NCBI GenBank assembly: GCA_009843635.1
Contig: VYDB01000093.1
Coordinates: 1 to 35,148 of the forward strand
Direction: 5' to 3'
DNA length: 35,148 nucleotides
Source: Gammaproteobacteria bacterium
Lineage (GTDB): Bacteria; Pseudomonadota; Gammaproteobacteria; Pseudomonadales; Azotimanducaceae
Position 1 is the stretch's first letter; every line of letters begins with the position of its first letter. This document shows, one piece after another, positions 30,974 to 35,148 of this stretch. The notes below the pieces were generated by a model that was given only the letters and a program-made list of their open reading frames with translations, searched no databases and had not been told where the DNA came from. The position numbers and the translations under genes were made by a program.

Positions 30974-32115
30974 TCACTCGATTCATCATGGCGAAAATGG
31001 TCGGGCAGTCGATAGCTCAACCCCCCCTCGTCATAGGTTGACATCGACAGAAGCTGGACGAAATTGCCCGAGCGGATTGAACTGCGTTTCCAAAGCCGTT
31101 GCAACCGCTGCGATGTCCGAAAGGCCCAAAGCGCGCCGAACGTCCAACTCTTGGGATACTCAAAGGCATCCGCAAGCTGGTTGCCCAACAGCGCCCGGGA
31201 CAGGCGGTAGGCCAAGCCCACGACCTTCTGCGCCTCCTTCTCTTCGTGTATTTCCGCCACCGCCGGCACTGCCCCGATCAGTGAATTCGCCATGGTCGCG
31301 GAGTCGGCATCCGGCGGGGGTTCGCATAGGTAGCCGATGCGGTAGATGGCGTCCGCCTCGGTGCCGTCCTTGTAGAGAATCGACTCCGGAATGCCCATGA
31401 GGTAGCCGGTGTAGCGCCAAATCGCCAGCACGCTGGCCTTCTCCTCCTCGGTGAAGACGGCACCGAGATCCTTGGCGTAGTGCAGCAGGCGCTGGGAAAA
31501 AATGGAAATGGCGAAGCCTAGGTTGGCGGCGCTTAAGGGCGTGCCCCAAGCGGAGTGGTCCCACTCTTCCGAATTGGCCAGCAGGAGCCTTATTTGACTG
31601 TGGACAAAGCGCACCCGCACGGAAGTTGCCCACCCATCGCCGCCTCTTTGCAGGCCGCCGGGATAGAAGATCTCCATCACCTGGCGAATGTTCTGCCGCA
31701 GGCGCCGATGGGTGCCCCGCACTCGGCCGGTGATGTTGAAAGACTTGGCGATCAGCGTGGAGAAGCCCTCGACCAACACGCCTGCCACGAAGGCGGCAAG
31801 CATGAGGTCCGAATTGGGATTGAAGACGTAGATTCCCGGGCGAAAGTCCTTGAAGTCCAGCCAAGGCGGAGGCTCCTCCAGCGACTTGAAAAAGTCCCTC
31901 AAGGGCTCTGGTGCCTTGTGCAAGCCGCCCTCATGATGAACGCCTGCCGCAATGAACTTGTGCAGTTCGTCGCGGGGCAGCGAAGACAACTCCTCCAGAA
32001 TGGGGTCGAGTTCCGGGTCGCCGATGATCGTGTGGGCAATGTACTTATCGGCCAAGGCCTCGTCTTGCGACCGGGCCTTGGCGTAACCGCTCGTGTAGGC
32101 GGAGGGCAATTGCAT
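30967..32115 (-). CDS. DUF2236 (MpaB-like) oxygenase family protein
   Basis: 382 residues with the DUF2236 pattern: LDFKDFRPGIYVFNPNSDLM, AGVLVEGFSTLIAKSF, RLRQNIRQVMEIFYPGGLQR, VRFVHSQIRLLL, WGTPLSAANLGFAISIFS, and IWRYTGYLMGIPE. Members include the rubber oxygenase Lcp and fungal MpaB, which cleave isoprenoid chains with a b-type haem; the HSQIR and R-R-HR residues are the kind that hold haem, though I cannot assign ligands. Between a squalene/phytoene synthase and an exporter, it probably cuts or oxidises an isoprenoid. The ribosome site is poor. Confidence 0.85.
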   Translation of the reverse strand: MQLPSAYTSGYAKARSQDEALADKYIAHTIIGDPELDPILEELSSLPRDELHKFIAAGVHHEGGLHKAPEPLRDFFKSLEEPPPWLDFKDFRPGIYVFNPNSDLMLAAFVAGVLVEGFSTLIAKSFNITGRVRGTHRRLRQNIRQVMEIFYPGGLQRGGDGWATSVRVRFVHSQIRLLLANSEEWDHSAWGTPLSAANLGFAISIFSQRLLHYAKDLGAVFTEEEKASVLAIWRYTGYLMGIPESILYKDGTEADAIYRIGYLCEPPPDADSATMANSLIGAVPAVAEIHEEKEAQKVVGLAYRLSRALLGNQLADAFEYPKSWTFGALWAFRTSQRLQRLWKRSSIRSGNFVQLLSMSTYDEGGLSYRLPDHFRHDESSEW

Positions 32116-32282
32116 GGGTTAAACGGCGCCAATCATCTCTGCATTGACGAAGATGCAGCGGGCGGGCACAAAGTAAGCGGAGCGCACGAAGCAGCGCTTT
32201 GGAAATCCAATCATCTCCCAACAACCCAAATGGGCACGGGGCGGGACTGTAGCAGATTACATGGCTGGGGACATCCTTGGCG

Positions 32283-33341
32283 TCATGCCCCTACGGCGAG
32301 GCGGCTGGTTCCGCTTGGAAGCGCCCTTGTGAGGGCGTCAAAGAGCAGTTTCAGGGCTTGGTCCGAGCGCGCCAAGGCGCTGGTGACCAGGACCGTCGAG
32401 CGCACTTCCTGGCGGGAGATCTTCACCTCGCTGCCATCGGTGAAATCCGGGTGCGCATTAATGCGGCGCAAGGTAAGCACCGCCATGCCCAAGGCCCACA
32501 GCAGGAACCGGCGGATGCCCGTTTCGCGCGCGGGAATCAGCAGCGTGAACCGCAACGCTGCCAGGAGATGGTCTCGGGCCATGCCCACAAGGCCGAGCAA
32601 GCCGGCGACAAACTGAGGATTGGAACGCCTCGACGCCAAGGCTGACAGGTCCGAGCCCACCGCTTGGAAGACGTCTCGGGGCAGCCAACAGACCCCGCGC
32701 CGTCGGTCGTCCCACATGTCCTTGAGGATGTTGACCATTTGCAGGCCCTGCCCGAAGGAAGTGGACAAACGGAATAACTCCTCCCGCCGCTCGCCAATGC
32801 GGGGCGAGTAGTCGCACAGCAACTTGGTAATGGTCTCGCCCACCACGCCCGCCACGTGGTAGCAATAGCGGTTGAGCGCCGGCACGTCGTTCAGGCCCTC
32901 AGGCGTCGCCTGGCGCTGAAACTCCGCCATGCCCAGCGACATGATGCGCACGCAACGCTCCATGGCCTCCCGTTGAACCGGGCGAAAGCGATGCGTGACG
33001 CGAATGACTTTGGGGGTGTTCGCCACCAATTCCCGCTCGGCCTCTATGGTGGCAGTGGACAACAGCGGGCTGAGGTCACCGGCGAAATCCGGTGCCGGCG
33101 CCCGGCCTTCCACAACCTCGACAAAGCGCTCGAGGAAGGCCTGCTTGTCCTGCGCCGAAAGCGCGGGTTCGTCTTCGACGGTGTCAGCGATGCGGCACAG
33201 GAGATAGGCGTTGCCTATCGCTTCGGAGAGCGGATCGGGTAGTTGGGGAATGGTCAGGGCGAAGGTTCGTGACACCTTGGGCAGGATTTCGCTCTGGTAG
33301 GCGAGGTCGGCCCTGCCTTCCCTTGTTGTCGCTGCGTTCAT
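32283..33341 (-). CDS. Squalene/phytoene synthase family protein
   Basis: Head-to-head prenyl synthase: KVSRTFALTIPQLPDPL, first Asp-rich motif CRIADTVEDEP (Asp53, Asp57), YCYHVAGVVGETIT (159-172), second Asp-rich motif MVNILKDMWDD (Asp208, Asp212). It joins two prenyl diphosphates to squalene or phytoene; FALTIPQLP and DTVED look more like bacterial squalene synthase than CrtB. ATG at 33341 is chosen for its GAGG site (352 residues); a GTG at 33428 with no site would add 29. It probably supplies the substrate of the downstream genes. Confidence 0.87.
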   Translation of the reverse strand: MNAATTREGRADLAYQSEILPKVSRTFALTIPQLPDPLSEAIGNAYLLCRIADTVEDEPALSAQDKQAFLERFVEVVEGRAPAPDFAGDLSPLLSTATIEAERELVANTPKVIRVTHRFRPVQREAMERCVRIMSLGMAEFQRQATPEGLNDVPALNRYCYHVAGVVGETITKLLCDYSPRIGERREELFRLSTSFGQGLQMVNILKDMWDDRRRGVCWLPRDVFQAVGSDLSALASRRSNPQFVAGLLGLVGMARDHLLAALRFTLLIPARETGIRRFLLWALGMAVLTLRRINAHPDFTDGSEVKISRQEVRSTVLVTSALARSDQALKLLFDALTRALPSGTSRLAVGA

Positions 33342-33574
33342 GCTGCCTCGTCGCGCATCGATTTCCGCTTCATTGCACAGCCGCAAAGCATCGGGCCATG
33401 CAGCCTGAAACTGCGCCAGATTCTTCACGTTATTTGCTTTTATTCGCTTTTAGTGGGTCTGTCAACCGCCGCATCTTTCAATTCTCGCTCCGCCGTGGCA
33501 GATTGTGAGGCGTCGGCAGCTCCGGCGGACAAGGCGCGGATGCACGGATAGAGGCACCAACAAAGGAGAACCGG

Positions 33575-34012
33575 ATGCAATTGGTACAGAACATCCTCAA
33601 GCAAAAGACCGGCGGCATTTTCAGCGTCGCCCCCAGCGACACGGTGTACGACGCCATCGCCATGATGGCGGAGAAGGAGGTTGGCGCCTTGCTGGTGGTG
33701 GATGCGGGCCGCACCGCCGGCATCATCTCCGAGCGCGACTACACGCGGAAGGTCATTTTGAAGGACAAGTCGTCCAAGCAGGCGCAAGTCCGGGAGATCA
33801 TGACGACGGAGGTCGTCTCAGTCACCCCGGAGATGCACATCGATGAGTGCGTGGCGTTGATGAAGAAGCATCACATCCGCCACCTGCCGGTATCCGAGAA
33901 CGGGGTCATCACCGGCATGCTCAGCCTGCGCGACCTGTTTTCGGCCATCATCGACGAACAGGCCGACACCATCGAACACTTGGAGCACTACGTGCGCGGC
34001 GAGGTCCAGTAG
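33575..34012 (+). CDS. Two-CBS-domain protein
   Basis: 145 residues consisting of a CBS pair: IFSVAPSDTVYDAIAMMAEK with GALLVVDAGRTAGIISERDY, then VVSVTPEMHIDECVALMKKH with IRHLPVSENGVITGMLSLRD. Such stand-alone pairs bind adenosine nucleotides and regulate partner proteins; the partner is unknown here. AAAGGAG ribosome site upstream. Divergent from the squalene/phytoene synthase across a 233-bp gap (to the chosen start). Confidence 0.9.
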   Translation: MQLVQNILKQKTGGIFSVAPSDTVYDAIAMMAEKEVGALLVVDAGRTAGIISERDYTRKVILKDKSSKQAQVREIMTTEVVSVTPEMHIDECVALMKKHHIRHLPVSENGVITGMLSLRDLFSAIIDEQADTIEHLEHYVRGEVQ

Positions 34013-34015
34013 GGC

Positions 34016-35080
34016 TCAATCGATCAATTCGCTGATTCGCTTCTCCGACAGGCCTGCCACTGCGGCGGCCTTGAGCAATTCCCGCCACGAATTGTCATCT
34101 ATCGGTATCCCATCGACCCGCCGCGCCGCAGCGCTCTCGAGCTCCGGCTCACCGGGCACCCGCACCCGGTCAAAGCCTGGGGCGGGCGCCGCGGACCTGA
34201 GGTAGGCGACCATCTCCCGAACCTCCCTCTGAAAGGCCTCGACGCCACCGAAGACGGCGGGATCGAGCACGAACATGAGCATGTGGTTGACCACGTTGTT
34301 GTTACGCTCGTTGCCGGGCTGCGCCGTCCAAGTGCCGGCCAGCGCCCCGCCAAGCAGCTCGCACATCACCGCCAGGCCATAGCCCTTATGCTTGCCGAAG
34401 GGGCCAAGCGCCCCGAACGGCGCATCAAACATCACCGCCGGATCCGTGGTGGGCCGGCCTTCGTGATCGACCAGCACGCCTTCATCGACGGCTTGGCCCT
34501 TCATGTGCGCGACCCGCACCTTGCCCAAGGCAACGGCACTGGTGGCCATGTCGAGCACGATTGGCGGGCCATCGAGCTGGGGCGTGACGGCGCAGAACGG
34601 ATTGGTGGTCATGCGCCGCTCCCCGCTGCCCCAAGGCGCGACGGCGGGCGGATGCCCAACCACGTTGACGAAGTGAACGGACACCAAGCCCGCCGCCCCG
34701 CAACGCTCGCCATAGGCACCGATGCGGCCAAGATGATGGCAATTGCGCACTCCCGCGCAAACGACGCCCGTCTCCCGCACCCTGGCCACAGCCAAGTCCG
34801 TGGCTTCCCGGCCCACCACCTGGCCAAACCCCAACTGGCCGTCGATGAGCAGCACCGCGCCCCGGTCCACGACCGTCTTGGCGTGGGCATCCACTTTGAG
34901 GCGCCCGCCCCTGATGTTGTGCACATAGATCGGCGTCATGCCAACGCCGTGGGAGTCGTGCCCCTTCAGGTTGGCCTCAACGAGATGATCGGCAACTTCA
35001 CGGGCGACTGCCGCCTCCGCTCCGGCAGCGATGAAGATTTCCGCGACGAAAGCGGCCAGCCGACCCTGTTGAATGAGCAT
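34016..35080 (-). CDS. Ldh-family (malate/L-lactate/ureidoglycolate) dehydrogenase
   Basis: NAD(P)-dependent 2-hydroxyacid dehydrogenase of the Ldh fold, unlike classical lactate dehydrogenases: NLKGHDSHGVGMTPIY with the active-site His of DSHG, CHHLGRIGAYGERCGAAGLV, WGSGERRMTTNPFC, PIVLDMATSAVALGKV, FGKHKGYGLAVMCELLGGAL. The exact substrate cannot be read. ATG at 35080 is chosen with AAGGA 8-9 nt upstream; an in-frame start at 35104 is possible. It converges with the CBS gene, 3 bp apart. Confidence 0.9.
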   Translation of the reverse strand: MLIQQGRLAAFVAEIFIAAGAEAAVAREVADHLVEANLKGHDSHGVGMTPIYVHNIRGGRLKVDAHAKTVVDRGAVLLIDGQLGFGQVVGREATDLAVARVRETGVVCAGVRNCHHLGRIGAYGERCGAAGLVSVHFVNVVGHPPAVAPWGSGERRMTTNPFCAVTPQLDGPPIVLDMATSAVALGKVRVAHMKGQAVDEGVLVDHEGRPTTDPAVMFDAPFGALGPFGKHKGYGLAVMCELLGGALAGTWTAQPGNERNNNVVNHMLMFVLDPAVFGGVEAFQREVREMVAYLRSAAPAPGFDRVRVPGEPELESAAARRVDGIPIDDNSWRELLKAAAVAGLSEKRISELID

Positions 35081-35148
35081 GGCGATTTTCCTTCTCGGCA
35101 GCACAAAATTGTATGCGCTGAGCCCGGCAATGGGCAGTTTGCGCCTCC

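Noticed and set aside
31555-32616. 353-codon plus-strand frame
   Set aside because: It spans the DUF2236 gene, the gap and part of the squalene synthase on the other strand, with no recognisable domain.
1-35148. CRISPR array or cas genes
   Set aside because: No regularly spaced repeats were seen at any place, and no Cas-like protein is encoded.

Overview
This is chromosomal DNA from a GC-rich proteobacterium, most likely a gammaproteobacterium. The outer-membrane beta-barrel, RND/MMPL exporter, LolA-like protein, TonB-receptor remnant, tRNA genes with encoded CCA ends and a near-consensus boxA all fit. The species cannot be named from the window.

The left half (about 0.1-15.7 kb) reads as an old mobile or defence island. 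After three small unknown genes comes a decayed tyrosine-recombinase pseudogene (1315-2217). Next is a minus-strand CBASS anti-phage operon: CD-NTase, stand-alone E2-like protein and two-TM SAVED effector. A divergent XRE repressor / ImmA-type metallopeptidase pair, like CapH/CapP, lies upstream of it. A type III restriction-modification pair (mod-res) follows. Then two near-identical ExoIII-like (EEP) ORFs, both lacking most catalytic residues and the second frameshifted, form direct repeats around a cassette. The cassette holds a ParD antitoxin remnant, a TPR-HEPN gene pair, a small protein whose ribosome site sits inside a strong hairpin, and a DUF3365-type haem-binding protein. The second EEP copy ends inside the 5' part of a broken tRNA gene.

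The tRNA array (Asn, Pro, Glu, Gln, plus a truncated fifth; minus strand) has a TATAAT promoter and a boxA-like leader. Beyond it are toxin-antitoxin-like units on the minus strand: an AbiEii-like nucleotidyltransferase with an unknown partner, a TonB-receptor fragment, and a res-xre module with a palindromic operator.

From 18.9 to 25.2 kb a plus-strand catabolic operon encodes an OYE-type flavoprotein, a VOC protein, an enoyl-CoA hydratase, a small membrane protein, an acyl-CoA dehydrogenase and a dienelactone hydrolase, consistent with CoA-linked breakdown of an unsaturated or cyclic compound. It ends at a 28-bp perfect inverted repeat between convergent genes.

From 25.3 to 33.4 kb a minus-strand cluster encodes a squalene/phytoene synthase, a DUF2236 (MpaB-like) oxygenase, an RND/MMPL exporter, a LolA-like periplasmic protein, a SPOR-containing outer-membrane barrel and a TPR protein. 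The last four junctions through the barrel are overlapping, so the set looks like one isoprenoid-lipid synthesis and export unit. A CBS-domain protein and an Ldh-family dehydrogenase close the window.

Best candidates for something undescribed: the TPR-HEPN pair, the duplicated catalytically stripped EEP ORFs, the NTase with its unknown partner, and the squalene synthase-DUF2236-RND-LolA-barrel unit.
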